Made by a program: the position numbers and the translations under genes. 64,000 bases of DNA from Pieris napi (Eukaryota; Arthropoda; Insecta; Lepidoptera; Pieridae), in the NCBI RefSeq assembly GCF_905475465.1, contig NC_062240.1, positions 139,001-203,000 of the forward strand, in the 5' to 3' direction. Below, in pieces: positions 35,801 to 49,765 of this stretch (within the stretch, counting starts at the first letter, position 1; each line of letters opens with the position of its first letter). Under the pieces are notes generated by a model. The model did no database searches. It worked only from the letters and a program-made list of their open reading frames with translations, and was not told the DNA's origin.

Positions 35801-38800
35801 CGATGTCTTTCTTTAGAACGCACAACATCAACTATTATTAAATAGTTTTAAATGTTCACTGAACAAATGTATTTTAATTTAAGAACACACCCTGTGTATG
35901 TTTAATATTTATAGTTCAGCGTCAATCGCGGACATAATAAATGTTTATAGGAACAATTATATGTGGGCTAGTTGGGTGGTCCGATATAGGCCACTAAATG
36001 TACCATTTTTTAAACGGTCTAAGGATAAAAACCTATGATATAATTACAAGGCTATTTTGATGGTTATAAGATGATTTAATTAGTAAATGTTACTTATTGT
36101 AACATTCTAAACGTTAAATAAGTTTAAATCAAAGATCAGCAGGAGATCACCCAGGGCAACAATTCGCGGCACGGGAGCCCAAAAACTAGCAAAAATATTA
36201 AAATATCTTTGCTATTGTTCGGAAGAAGGAACATGTATTACTATTAATGAGTAATTAAGATTCAAGCTAAGCTTACAAGAGATATTTTAATAAGCTAACA
36301 AGAGTTATCAAACACGATTTAGCTAGATTTCGTCATACTACGTTGTCCTCTAACAATAGTGTTCCAAATTTAAATCGTGCCACCTCATAGGCACGCTGGC
36401 AACTCTTTCGACACAACTCATTTAACACTAGGCAACAAAAAATCCAATTCAGCCAACAAAATAGACGAGATGTTTGGATCAATATGGAGTGTTCAAAGTG
36501 CTTTGTCATAGGGTGTAATCGAGGTGGCGCCTTTGTCCGATGTCGGCGTTTTTTGTATCGATATCTGATGAGTATTGCTCCCATTTCGCCGTAAAAAAAC
36601 TTTGATAGCACTGACGGACTGGGTGGGTGTGGGTTTTACATTTTTATTGATTGATTTTTAGTACATAATATAATATTTAGATTACTTGATAAAAATCAGA
36701 TTTCTAATATGTAATTAAGTAATTGAAATTTATTTTAATACACGGAAAAGAAAACGATAAGATAGCAAACCCAGATCAATATCGGTTCTAATGGGAATTT
36801 TCATGTTTTTACAAATATGAATCTTGAATATTTTATGAAATTCAAAAATAAACTCCATTTAATACAATCACGCACACACATCTTCGGTTAAAAGGTCGTT
36901 TGACAGACTTGTATTTTATTATAATATAATATGTATACGTATACTTTTCTATTGATAACAGCTATGTTTTTTCAGAAGCATGCTACTGCTTCTGCGGCTT
37001 CATACTGTTTATAGGTGATAGGGACTGTTGTGACTAATGCGGCATTCAAAGAAAATTGTGAGAGAGAGAGTGAGAAGGGCGAATTACCTTGTAGAAATTA
37101 TATTTTTAACATAAAAATTTCGTAAAGAGAATTTATGAAATATTAGTATTTTATATTTTGTGCAAAATGATTTTATTGGTCTCAAATGACGAATTGTCTA
37201 TTAAAATGCCACGTGTTTTTACTATCGAAGAAATAAATGAAAAAAAACAAAATTATAATTTGTATTAATTTTCGACACTTTTAATATTTTAATAACAATT
37301 AAATTCGTATCTTCCTTTTTCCTTCCCTTTAAATCTCGGAAATTTAAAGTTTTAGATATGTATAAATATAATAAGACTTAAAAATTAGTTTGCCAAAGAA
37401 GCTTCACTTCTGACATGTGGTACCTACTTTGTATGCAAGCACTTGTTTTTTTGTCTAACCAGTGCCTCTCATACGTCATAGTCTTCATCGTCCTCGTTTG
37501 GAGGGCCCGAGTCACGACGGATTAAGACAATAATATTTTTAAGCTGAAACTCATCCACTAATAACTTATTACAAGATCGCCTACCGATCCGTGAAGTGAC
37601 TATCATAAACAGGGATTGTGGACCGAGTTATGTACCCGAGACACGCCATCCAGGTATTATACCCAACGATAAATTAGCTCTTCGCACCCCGATCTCACTC
37701 CGTAAATCGAACAGCGATGATTTATGTACAATTATCGATTAATTCAAGCAGCGGTCGTATTTAATCGATATTAGGATTCGATTGAGCGAAATTTTTGTTC
37801 TACTTAAAAGCTATATCATTTACACTTGCGTTTTGTTTACTTAATATTACTCATCCTACAAATAATGTGCAAATTTTTAAAATTTTAAATTCGACCGCCA
37901 TACCTATACACGTACTAATTGACCCGCAGAGATAATGTAAATCTTTCTAACATCAAAATGTCCGCATAATTTAATATTAAAGTGTATAATTTTTTCATGT
38001 TGTGTTGACAAGTCATCATACTTACAGTCATTATAATTACTTTGTACCAAATATTGTAACTATAGAGTATAGAGCATCGACTAGGCTATTTCAGTTTTTT
38101 ATGAGAAATATAACTAGTAACTTATTATCGACATATACAAATCTGAGATCAAACCATAAACAAATAGCAAAGTGTAATTCTATCCGTGATGCAAAACCTC
38201 GCCGATCGATCAGAAACGCCCTAACGTAGTTATTTTATTATGTTATTTGCAGGGCTGTACACGATGAGACCATTTCATATCGTTGAAAGTAAACAAAGAG
38301 AAAATTTTGTAATTTTCTTCTAATTTAATTTTTTGATATGTTTATTAACTACGATCCGATAAAGTATAAAAGTAGGATACGTTTTTAGCAAAGTTAAAAA
38401 ATTGGGGTAAAACCGGTTGAGCTAATGTACAGCGTAAACTATGTTTTAATGTTCTAGTTCTTGACAAAACACCTGCTTAGTACATTCCTTTATTGAAAAA
38501 AATTAAGTATGCGTAATATAATTGCGGAATATGTATTATACATATATAGTATATTTTTGTTTAAGTACCAATATAATGATTATGGTTTTAAACGATTACA
38601 CCGTAAAAAACAATTTCAACAAATTGTTGTTATAGAAACCCTATTCCATTGTAGCTCCAAGCACGTGTCATCATTTTCCCAATAAATGTAGTCCATTTTA
38701 TTCCACATTACAATCACTTTTATTACAAGGATGTTACAGTTTATATTATATCAGCAAAGTGTGGTTATCAGGAGATAAGTCTCACGTTCGAAATAATTTG

Positions 38801-39690
38801 TTTGGATAGTTTATCTCTTGTACGTAATTGTTTTCTTAGTATTTTATACGATTATGATATTTTGAATAATATTATACAGTTTGCGTTTGAAATGCAAAAT
38901 GTCGTTGTGTTTCGAAGAGATACGATAAACGATATTGCATTATAATGAAAACGAACTAAAAAGCTAAACACACAAACAAACACAAACACATGTTTAAATT
39001 GACCTCTTAAAATACTTTACGTATGTTTATGCTCACTCACTCACTCCGGAGGCTCTGCGACCCAAAAAGTGCCTTGGTCTCTGAAACGAGAAACTTCCGG
39101 CGCTTCCTGTCGTGTACAAACAATTATCTAATCACCATATTTACTTACATGAAAATAATAATTATATATAAAACAACAGTGTAGCACATCCTCTTCAAGT
39201 CATTGAAAAAAAAATGACCTAAATGAAGAAAACATGGACATGGTATGGTACCTAAAGCTGAGAAATAGGCACAGTCTGCACGCTCCTTTAAAAATATTAT
39301 CTAAGGAGAAAACATTTTGCAGCAAAGTTGGTCGACTGCCATTCTGGTCAAGCTTAAATCTTAAGTCCGAAGTGTTGACTAGAAGGTACTTAGACATTGG
39401 TTTTGAAGATCCTTAATGTGCCTCACCTCTGTGAGGTCGCTGGACGACCGCACGCTCACTGTAACGTTGAAATTATTTCAAACAATATTAAACCTATTTT
39501 ACCAATGATGATTGCTATTAATATATGCCTTGCAAATTTATAGAACTTAACGTTTACAAATTAATTAAATTATTCAATAGTTAACTTTTAAAGCATTAGT
39601 GATTCTGTCATCGTCCATGTTAGTAATGAACCTGCTCAAAAGTTACATAAAAAGAAATTCATTGATTGAATCATACACATTACCGAATTA

Positions 39691-39735
39691 ACGGTTGCCG
39701 TTCGCAACAGGTGTAGCCGCACCTGCCCCAACGGT
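39691..39735. promoter_or_regulatory. Inverted E-box pair flanked by Myb-like sites, candidate enhancer core
   Basis: CAGGTG (39708-39713) and CACCTG (39720-39725) face each other across six bases, so the block is an inverted repeat. AACGG-type Myb-like sequences sit on both sides (ACGGTTGCCGTT before, CCAACGGTC after). CAGGTG/CACCTG is the core bound by Snail, Scratch, ZEB and some bHLH proteins. Function is inference. Confidence 0.3.
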
Positions 39736-40159
39736 CAATTTCTTTGTCCCGTCTGGATAGAGCCTTCGAACTTAAAGGTGTTTCCAACAGTATCCTTTTC
39801 CGGGACATATTGGGACCATTGTGAACCAATCAAAGGTCAGCTGCCTTGTAATTAATATTATTACACGATAAGAAAGAGTGCGTTATCGAATTTATAATCA
39901 TTAGTAGACCTGTAAATAAGTGTCCTCTCACAGAGAGCAGAGCTTATTATATTTAAAAGCAAGTTTATTTTTATTTCAAACAAGACCTAAGCTTGCACCT
40001 AAACTACATCTGAGTATCGCGGTCGGTGCAAAACCGGTGTTCTTCATTAGTAACATCAATATGTAACCCTTACTTTGTTCGTGAACTCGTGAGGTGACCA
40101 ATTTTAATTACCCTCTGCAATAAAAGTCCTATTTTAAAATGGTAAAAGGCAAGTGCAAT

Positions 40160-40260
40160 TGAACGCTAACCACACGTCGTGCGGGTCGCGGGACAGGTGC
40201 GGTCCGCACGCGTCGACCGTTAGCGGTAGAAAGCTCGCGACCGCTCAAACACGCGACTGG
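40160..40260. promoter_or_regulatory. Strongly CpG-rich block in AT-rich spacer, possible promoter
   Basis: About 100 bases with dense CpG (CGTCGTGCGGGTCGCGGGAC, then GTCCGCACGCGTCGACCG). It stands out sharply from its surroundings. No open frame of known type crosses it. It could be a promoter or first non-coding exon of an unannotated transcript, or a repeat fragment I do not recognise. Confidence 0.25.
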
Positions 40261-43200
40261 GGTGACTACACTTACAATTAATTAGCATACTGATGAGCTA
40301 TTGTTATTGCTTCATGTAAATAAATAGATAATCAATTAAGAGTTTATTGTTGCATATTACAGACGCTGGTCCTCACAGTAGGACACTCCTGACACTACCT
40401 ATAACCACTTGGTATCCATGCGATTAATACTATTTCGCCCGTTATTATGTTCTTGGTTAAAATTCGTAATACATTTCGTATAGGGATAGGAGAAGGAGGA
40501 GACATAAGATCTAGAAGTATGGTCAAGCAGAGTTACCCTACAATCTTGAACATACTGAAGAGATTAATGACTAAGAAAATTGGACTTCTGTTGTTTTACA
40601 AGGTACTTAACTGCATGCCTTCTTTTTGTTAACGTTATCAACGTAACCAGAACTGTGGTAAGTCGGTAAATTAATATTTTAGATATTGAGATGGACAAAA
40701 AAATAATATTCACTCAATACCAAGTTAAAAGCAAGCAAAGCTTTTCAATAATAAACACTTTTTATAACAAGTAGTGTTAGGTTTTTTGAGACAAAATTTA
40801 CGAAAAATACATTTGAAATGAGAACTGACTGACTATTACTAATGAGACTGACTAGTGTAAGCAATTATTTCATTATTATGTGCCTCAGAGAGTAGATTTA
40901 TTTATTAATATAACTGGCGACTAAATAATTAATTCCAAAATCTTCTATTCTCTGGTAGCCTCACCTGTCGTCCGCACAACAACTTTTTATACTCTTTGAC
41001 CTCCCATGTTACTTATAAGAGAATTAAATCGTAATTTTAGCGTCATTATCGTGTACGGCACAAATCTATCTCTCCCATAAGTAGAGTGATTACAACAGCT
41101 CTTATGGACGTTTAACACTCCAGTTAAATATAAATCAAAATTATTCCGCGATTATAAAGCAATTTTAACGAATATGAAAAGCGTTTAATAATAGTTACAG
41201 TTGCCGTTAATAACAATGAAGAGGAACAGTTAATTCAAATAATTCACGAGGGAAATTGCTCTTTACAATAACGTAGGACGAAGTCTACTTAACTACGTAG
41301 AATTTATATTCGAATATAATGAATTAACTTTGTTTGAAAATACAATACTATGCCCTAGTACCGTTTTACATTTGACATTAGATAGACAATTTTTAAACAA
41401 GTTAAACGAAACTTAAATTTATACTTAGATTTTGCAAAAAATAATATTCTTTTGTCATAAAAAACTGGAAAAAAATACTCAGGACAAGTAAAGGACACGT
41501 AAAATAATTATTAGAATACAAGGAAAGGAAAGGTGACATGACATTGGTATTGTGCAAAAAAGCTAACTGTTAAACAGTTCTACACATTTGAAAACTAGAT
41601 GACCTTAATAGAGACAATCTAATTGATCTGACATTTGCAGCACGGGGCATTTGTTTCACCTGTTCTTGCGAGACACGTCGCCACCCTCGTAACCTTTTTT
41701 AAACGACCTTTTTGATGATATGCGTTGCATTATATAATATACCCATTCCTGAATTGTGCCTCATGAGAAATAATAGATGGAATCATCAATTGTAAATATT
41801 ACAAATAATAATCCCTGTAATTTAACAGCTAAATTTATTTTTACGTTAGACATGAAATAGTAAAGCAAATACGAAAGGTTTCCTACTTATTATTAATTTC
41901 GAAGATACACACTCCATTACACAATCCAATCTCATAGCAGCATGTTCCGTCAGATAATGGTGGGTGTCTTTCTAAGAATATTTAAATTACACGTTGAAAA
42001 TCAAATTAAAAGTCAGGCACGACCCGTGGAGCGTTACGTGGGGTTTTGGACAATAAGCTCGTGCCCAAACTATGAAATCACAGTTAGTCATCGTTCACTT
42101 GGTGATTTACTTTTGGGTTCAAGATTGCTGTAAACTTTAAACGGAGATAAATTTCCTACGACTTAGTTTGGCTACGATTAAGAAACTTATCTTTTTCCGT
42201 TCCTCGTGCTGTCGTGTCGTGTGTGTCAAAAGGAAGCTTTTAATAGATGAACAATGAAGACACAATACACAGAATGAGTACTTAGCTTCTTAATGTCCTA
42301 AAATCCTAATGAGTATTTAGAACTTTAGAGTTATAGTTGTTGATAAGTAAAGCATATCATAAAAAAGTTATTTTAAAATTTCCATCTAAACAGTTGTAAA
42401 ATATGGAGAGTTGAAATGCAGAACCCTCGAATGCCACTTTTGTACAAAAAATAGCGCAAGGTGCGGTGGACCGCAGTGAATCAGACCACGCGACACCGTG
42501 ACGATTGGTGCGCGCACGCTTCCAAAATGAAACTACTAAGCATGACGATAATGATAAAACAGCGGACGCATTTCACTGCGAGTTTTGCCCTCGACTGCTT
42601 AACTTTGCAGTTGAAAAGCCAGCATCGTATTGCGTGAATGATAAAGCATCAACAACCATAATTCAAATTGGATATAGTGATGGAGGCAAGATGGGACGTA
42701 TCGCAAAAAAGAGATCGTTAGCTATAGCAGAGATTGGAATGAGTAAAGAATAAAGCACGATCGTGCCCATCCGGCCGTGTTAGTACCGGCCAGTCAAGTG
42801 GTAAATTGAAGGACGTAATGATAACATAAGTATAGGCAAACCCTTTTTTTGTGATGATCATTCTTTATTTTTACATTACTCGCCCTGACAACTCGGCGAC
42901 TCTTAGTAAATATTTATTTCTGGTAAATTTTTCCACTTTAATCAATAAGGAACCAGATTTTTAAATGTGTTAAATCTAATAATAGTGACTTAATTAAATA
43001 GAGAAAGTAAACGACATGAATAATGCCCTCCGTAAATAAGCGGTAAATAGGGAGAAAACAAATTGCAATACAAAGGCAATCTAAACATATTTTGCCCACA
43101 AAAGAGCATCATTGTCAGATAATAAGGCATGTCAGCGGATACACTAGGATCTATTAATTGAAGTAAAAAACGACGTTTCCGATTTTATCGTACAAATAAC

Positions 43201-44235
43201 ATTCAATAAGTATTAGTTGCCGTATGGTTCATTGGCCATGTGTCGCGCATATGTTCCCGCCATAATGATACATTCATACATATTCATAACAATCCTACAA
43301 TTTCACCTTATATAGCACCTTTTGTTGTCTTTTTTGTTTCACCCCTTTACGCCAGCGGTTCAATGGTAGCGCAACACGCCAATTAAGAAGTAAGGGGTTG
43401 TTTACGATTGATTTCGGGGAACTCTTCTCTGTATGTATATTTTCCTTTATATTACATCTTTTGAATACTCTTAACTATGCGCTGCTACAAAATAAAAATG
43501 CATTCAAAACAATGATAAGCTAAGGCTGAAGACACCTTTATATTCAGTACAAGGGATAGCATACAAAGAGTACACAAGAGAAAGCTATTTCAGCAGACTT
43601 AATCCCCAAACAATCTATTCACGAATAACAAGTTTCATAAATTATACCGTGCGAAGAACCACACCCACTCATGATATAGTTCCAGCAATCAGTAGTTAAT
43701 TATTTTATTAATATAAAACACTTTACACATAAACTACTCGAGTGTTGCCATGGCAATTCAAGTTTTACTTCATTAAACAGTGTTTTGAGGTAATTAATGA
43801 TTTAATGAGGGCTAGATTCGGTTTGTTTTATAACATGATTAGTAAACGCATTTTATGGCTCGAATTAAAGACGTTTACATTACGCAAGGGTTTGGAGATG
43901 TAGAAAGCTTTTGACAGTAGAATTCGTATGTTCAAGCTGCACGACACAGACAGGCTTTCGATTAGCTTGTCTCTGTGTATACATAGTGTATATAGCTTTA
44001 TTAATCAATGGTAAATGAAGCTGGTGGCGTCTTATAATAAAAGCCATCAAGCACCCATCTGCGTATTTGCCCTTTCTCTGATGATACAAAAACAACACGA
44101 TGTTTGTAATCAATAGGAATAGGGAGAGCCACCGTAATATAAGTTTCTCCCAATTTAGGGTTCCTTCTTCTAAAGAACATTCTATATGCTCTATTCCGAT
44201 GTAAACAGTAGTGAGTCGATAAATAAATGAACATT

Positions 44236-44537
44236 AGTTGGCCTAGTGGCTTCAGCGTGTGACTGTCATACCGGAGGTCGTAGGTTCGAGCCCCGGCTGT
44301 GCACCACTGAACTTTCTTTCTATGTGCGCATTTAACATTCGTTCGTCGTTTGTCAACTCGAACGTTGAAAGAAAGAATCGTGAGGAAACCGGCTTGCCTT
44401 AGACCCAAAAAGTTGACGGCGTGTGTCAGGCACAGGAGGCCGACCGACTTGCCTATTAGATTGACAAATGATCATGAAACAGATACAAAGTTCTGAGCCC
44501 AAGACCTAAAAAGGTTGTAGGGCCACTGTTTTATTGT
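44236..44537 (+). mobile_element. tRNA-derived SINE (lepidopteran type)
   Basis: An A-box-like TGGCCTAGTGGC (44239-44250) and a B-box-like GGTTCGAGCCC (44283-44293) give the internal RNA polymerase III promoter of a tRNA-related head. The body follows with GTGCGCATTTAACATTCG, TCGTGAGGAAACCGGC and GCCTTAGACCCAAAAAG, and the tail begins GTTGTAGGGCCACTG before a TTTATT-rich end. I know this body and tail order from moth SINEs. It is not a functional tRNA gene: no acceptor stem can be formed. Confidence 0.8.
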
Positions 44538-44739
44538 TTTATTTATTTTAAATAATAAATTTAAGTTCAAAATTAATATTTAATTCGTAATTTTATTCAC
44601 CCAAAACTATAACTGTACTGAAAATATTGTATTTTGACTTTATTTATTTTAAATAATAAATTTAAGTTCAAAATTAATATTTAATTCGTAATTTTATTCA
44701 CCCAAAACTATAACTGTACTAAAAACATTGTATTTTGAC
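44538..44739. repeat. Tandem duplication, two 101-bp copies abutting the SINE tail
   Basis: Copies at 44538-44638 and 44639-44739 both begin TTTATTTATTTTAAATAATA and end TATTTTGAC plus one or two bases. They differ at only a few positions (GAAAATATT against AAAAACATT). The first copy begins in the T-rich tail of the SINE, so the duplicated unit consists of tail plus flanking DNA. Confidence 0.9.
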
Positions 44740-47700
44740 CTGTTTAATTTTTGAATGAAAAAGCATTACGGAACACGTTCACTTAAATCTGATCGCACTT
44801 CGTAAGCTTAATATTAACAGACCTTAATCTGGCCCAACTCATGCGCAAGGCAATAAATCATTATCGATGATAACTAGCGTGAATATTTTTAAAAAAGTCG
44901 CCTACGCGATACTCTTCTCGTAATTACATTACGATATTACTCTTCTACAGGTCATCAAGAACTATTTTACTTAAGAGTCGTGATTTTAATATTATTTTTT
45001 TCATTAGGAGAGTCGAAGCCTTTTATCGGAACACAAAAGCATCGTACTATATTTACTAAAAAAAACCTTTTTATTAAATTATAGTCGTTAATTCTATGTT
45101 ATTATAGAAAGCAGTAAATTTCGTAATTTCAAAAGATACTCTAACAAAAAATAATTAATATGTACTAGCGTGAAGGGATGTAGATATTAAGACAATTGAA
45201 CAAAATATAAAAATACCTTTCTCGTATCCCATCAAGATAACATAGTTGTCAAAGGTCATGAAACATTTGTATTTTGTTTTTGAATATTAAGATTTGTTGA
45301 TTTTATCTACTGCATTAAAATCGCATAATTATAAGACTATTTTCGTTTGAAATATCCCGATAGATCAATCAATATTTCCGACACGAATATTCAAACTTAC
45401 CTCATTTATAAAGTTTTCTGCGAGTCTAGACAACTGACATTAATTACCAACGAAAATAGACAAAGTCGTAATTCATTTTTATTGCACGCTAGTGGGAATT
45501 GATTAGGAAGAGATACCTCTGCTGGCTGCTCCAAACGGTTGCTAATTAATGCTTCGATATCAAAGAAGCCGATTGTCGATCTTACCCGAGTATGGATCGC
45601 GATAAGGCGTATACGCGTAGCGCCCTCTATCGAAACTTCCTGCAAACATTTGTCGAGCATGTTGACTAACCAAATTCATAGTTGCGACTATGAAACCAAG
45701 TGCGATAATCTTAAAAACGTTTAGAAATTATGCGAAATATTATGATAAATGGCGTCTGGAACATTTTTAAAAGGATTTCTACTAATCGTGGAAGATAAAA
45801 AAAACGATTAAAGCCAATCAGTTGACAGTGGTTACGAGCGCACAATGTCGTAATTTTAGTAGACTTAAATAATATATTCCATATTGATGGGAGTGGTGGC
45901 CACAATAACGTACCACCTCACCTGCCTTTATATTGACAACTACATGTGGTATAAGCAATGGGGTTTGGCGAGAATATTTACTGCACTGTTTCGCAGTGTA
46001 AATGCGTTCATCTTTAAATGTTCGTTAAACGCCGAGTAGCGAAAAAATCATTTATTCTTACGACGACTACTAACTGTAGTTTGTACTTGTAACTGGCCTT
46101 GTTTTTGATGTTTTGACTATATTGATAAATATAATATGATAACCTTTCGCGTATGAAAAGCACTCGAAACGTTGAGTTTTGTAAATAATGCAGTAAATTC
46201 GCGTTTATTATATCCGTTAAGAAAGTCTTCTATCTAAACATGCCTATAATGGCTAATAGGATACAATGAATAATTTGTTAGAATATTATATTACACGAGT
46301 TCGAATCGCTTATGCTTTGGACCGCATAGGGAACCCGCAGGCAAATGCCCTCAGCTGATGAATTGCAGTTACGTTACAAACCAAATTGTTAGTTGCAATA
46401 TTTTAGCTTGAATCTCTTGATTCGTGTTGAGTACATAAAACATTTGGTGTTGGTCTGCGGAATCGCCTACTATTAATTAATTACCTCGTCCTCATTAGGG
46501 AAAATGTCTAAGCTTAGGTTTATACGCATTTGACGTAATTTTGCAAGATGATGAATGAAATAACAGTGTAATCTATTTTGAAACGATATAATATAATGTT
46601 GTATGTACATCTACGGCCCCTGTCGTTACGATCGATAGAAAACTTTGACCTTAGTAAAGAGCCTAAAGCGACTACGGTAACGAATGTAATATGTTATTAT
46701 TTTTTTATTATCTTCGATGAATAGTTAGAAACGAGTATGATGCGCACGTGCCGGGAGCGTCTGCCATTATTTCGGTGCCTCAGATCTTATCAAGAATAGT
46801 TCATTCAATCGTTTGCGTAACTGTTTATTCGAGGATGGCTCTTGCAATAGATTTTCATTTCAAATATTACGTGTAAGTTTTGTTTTAATTGTAAATGTTT
46901 TCTACAAAAAAATATATATTTTATTAATGTATATATCTTGGTAACAAGAAAAAAGCTTTACGAAACTTAAAATAAGTAACATTATACATATTATCATGGT
47001 TAGTGTATTATTCGAACTGAGCAGGATTTTAAAGGTTGAAACGAAGAGAGTCTTTGGTCCGATATGAAATATTCTCTTGTTAACTAAGTATTTTGAATAG
47101 GTACTCCATCGTGTTACTGTCTACAGCTTAATAATAGTTCGTGTTCTAAATACATATCAATCATTAACTTTGATTAATCACTTCAAAACATTACAACTCA
47201 ATCGAATCATAACTCAAATGCCAAAAATGAAGACTTCACTTCTTCGTGAAACTAGCATTGACTATTTTGATTCGGTAACTTTGCTTTAAAAATATTAAAT
47301 TACCGCCTTTGGCTATTAATTGACCGGATATGTTACACATCTCTTGTGTTCAAGCGACTATAACCTTTAGTACGGGATGATAGAGAACTTGTCTACAAGT
47401 TATATCCAAAACTTCATTCAGTAAAATTAAGGCACTTTCCGATAGTAACAATAATAGTAGCCTGAAGCTAGCAATAACGTATTTACTGGTCGTAAGTTGT
47501 AACTATATTTCACTTTTATTGGTATGCATTTTAATTGATTAAATCGATGCTATGTTTGAGGGAATTTTCATATATTTTGTACAGGTAGAAAGTAGATTAA
47601 TAATAGTATGCTAGAAATATTTCTTATATTTCTGTTTAGAGTTTAGAGACTCACTTTGCAGAGGGGATCTCTTGTTTTATTCAATGTATTTGAGATAAAA

Positions 47701-49200
47701 GGTTTTGAAAGAAAGAACAATGTGTCCGGTTTATTTTTTAAGGGTCAGACTGGTTGTCTACCTATTACAATTAAACTTACTGCAGTTTAGATTATGGAAA
47801 TATATATATTATATACCAACATATTATAGTTTTATGACATTTTCATAATTACAAAAATATATGAATCTATTATATAACACAGTAAAGTACAAAATGACAT
47901 AAAGATGCATCGTGAATAGAGTCACACAACAAGTCAATTTAAGTGTCTTAATTAAAATTCCTTTAGAATCACGAAAGAGCGGCATTTACCAAAACACGAC
48001 ACTTTTGAGTTATCTAAAAACCTCTTAGTTTTATGGTTTCTCATCATAGCCGCCGGCTACCGTTCGTCATTCGTCAATAATTATAGTTTATGTTCAATTA
48101 TGCGCCGTTGTTGTCTATGGGTTCCCATAAACTTAACATATTCGTAGATTCGGTCCGCGCGCGTTCATAAACAGGGGCCACGAAAAATAAACAGAAGGAG
48201 TATATTTTAATATAAATTAAATAATAATAATATTTAAAAAAAATTGTCGTGATTCTGTAGCTTAGCACTTGGCATTCTCTAATCATATTCCAAACAGCCC
48301 AATGTGTCTTCCATTTGTGTCCCCGTAACAAAATCGTGGACAGCTGACACCACCAAATTGTTATATAAGAATAAATGGTAAAACACCACCAACCACCATC
48401 ATGAGCAATGTAAACACGAGTATTTGGAGGCCACAAACGAGCAGAGCATAAGACAGACAAGCGCCGGTGTTTATTGAGTTAATTGGTAGTAAATCGAAAG
48501 AAGATTGTTGAAAACGACCAACTACGATTTTGTGTAGTAAAACTCATAAACCTCCCTACGTGTTCGTTGTCGGTTAATGGTGTATGATAAGCCGTTTATG
48601 GTCTAATTGGGGTTTCAAATCTCTTTCTTGGAACGTTTTTGTCTAATTTAAACGCCAATTAGTAGACTTTTTGTATTAATTTTGTCACCATATTTGGAGT
48701 GGTTATGTTGCATGCATCAGAAGTTTTAAAACTATCCTAAGTTCGCGAAAAATGTTCAATACTTATTAAAAATACATTACTTCGCTGTAAAAAGTTTCTT
48801 GTCTCATCCAGTGCACATCAGTTTTTTTGTTCAAAATGCAATTTTGGATTCGATGAGGTTTAACAAAAACTCCATTGAATTTTTACATCATTACCATAAT
48901 GCACGAGAATTTTGGGAACATATTAGTGAATAATATGACCATTTGTATGGATGAGGCGTATTTCGATTAGTACTAAGCATTTGCGAAATACGAATTTAGG
49001 TAAAGTTTTATAAATAATAATTTTGTAACGAAATTTTTATGTCTAATTATGAAAATCCTGTAACTGTTTTATATAAATTCTTTTAATTTAAATGAAATAA
49101 TAACACAGGAATGTAAATAGAATAACTATTAGAATTACATTCATGGATAGGTACTTATGATATATTCAGGAATTATGAATTTGAATATTTGACTTGAGTG
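44740..49200. other. Intergenic AT-rich DNA without a supported gene
   Basis: Nothing with recognisable coding or RNA character is seen. The longest open frame, 48098-48460 on the minus strand, is rich in Tyr, Ile and Trp, has biased composition and no known motif. Confidence 0.5.
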
Positions 49201-49215
49201 GTTCATCGGTAACGA

Positions 49216-49765
49216 ACCAAAGAGCGCTAATAGTGATCCTGAGGATTTTTGACTGGCCAATTTTCTGTGTCGTTAATAGCCCAGAACCATCAGGTCTTCG
49301 TAATTTGAAGATTTTTGATGGCTTTCCATAGAGAGTAATCCGTAGCCGCTGTAGGACTTAGATTATTTAAATACTTCTGGACGCTACATTAGAAGCTATT
49401 CCTTTTGGTACATTAGAAGTGTGTGGGTTTCGCTGTTACGTAGTAGATTTTTTTTTGTCCCCGTGGTATCAGGTTGTTTGCCATAGCTTGCGAGCCTACC
49501 TTTTCTCTTCCACAAGTTATTTAAAATCATGGTAAATCACCGTGATAAATTCTTTTTGGTTTTAAACGGTAGGTTTGTGCTGATTGTGGAAGTGCGGAAA
49601 GATTCGCCGATCCCATTGCGGTGGAGTCGTAATTGAGGAGTCTTCCTCATGAATCCCTAGTGCCCTAGATGCTGGCCAGTATGTTGCCTCACCAATAGAT
49701 AGTGAGATCAGTGTCAGATCGGCAATGGCCGCTTTTAGTTGCCTTTTGGTAGCTGTTAGTCGAGA
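49216..49765 (-). pseudogene. Jockey-like non-LTR retrotransposon remnant (region before the reverse transcriptase domain)
   Basis: On the minus strand an open stretch from about 49760 to 49570 reads LTATKRQLKAAIADL, then PPQWDRRIFPHF. Further along, after breaks, comes DYSLWKAIKNLQ (about 49340-49311). The 'YSLWKA.K.L' string is typical of the linker between endonuclease and reverse transcriptase in jockey-clade elements. Stops and frame changes follow it, so the copy is dead. Confidence 0.55.

Larger units (their letters stand above)
32841..44235. other. Intergenic AT-rich DNA without a supported gene
   Basis: I see no exon with domain content here. Short open frames, for example 34873-35160 and 36333-36611 on the minus strand, show no recognisable family. 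Points that stand out are a GC-richer patch with paired E-boxes (39691-39735), a CpG-rich block (40160-40260), a CA/AAAC-type simple repeat near 38968-38990 and a short GA run near 37056-37072. Confidence 0.6.

Noticed and set aside
42505..42753. Open frame of 82 codons containing HCEFCP
   Set aside because: CxxC-like but no following His pair or other metal-binding pattern; no splice context or known family.
44239..44310. tRNA gene
   Set aside because: A- and B-box-like sequences are present but no acceptor stem forms and the body continues as a SINE.
44001..44408. Minus-strand open frame of 135 codons
   Set aside because: Nearly half of it reads backwards through the SINE, and the rest has no recognised domain.
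48098..48460. Minus-strand open frame of 120 codons
   Set aside because: Biased composition (Tyr, Ile, Trp), no domain and no splice or promoter support.
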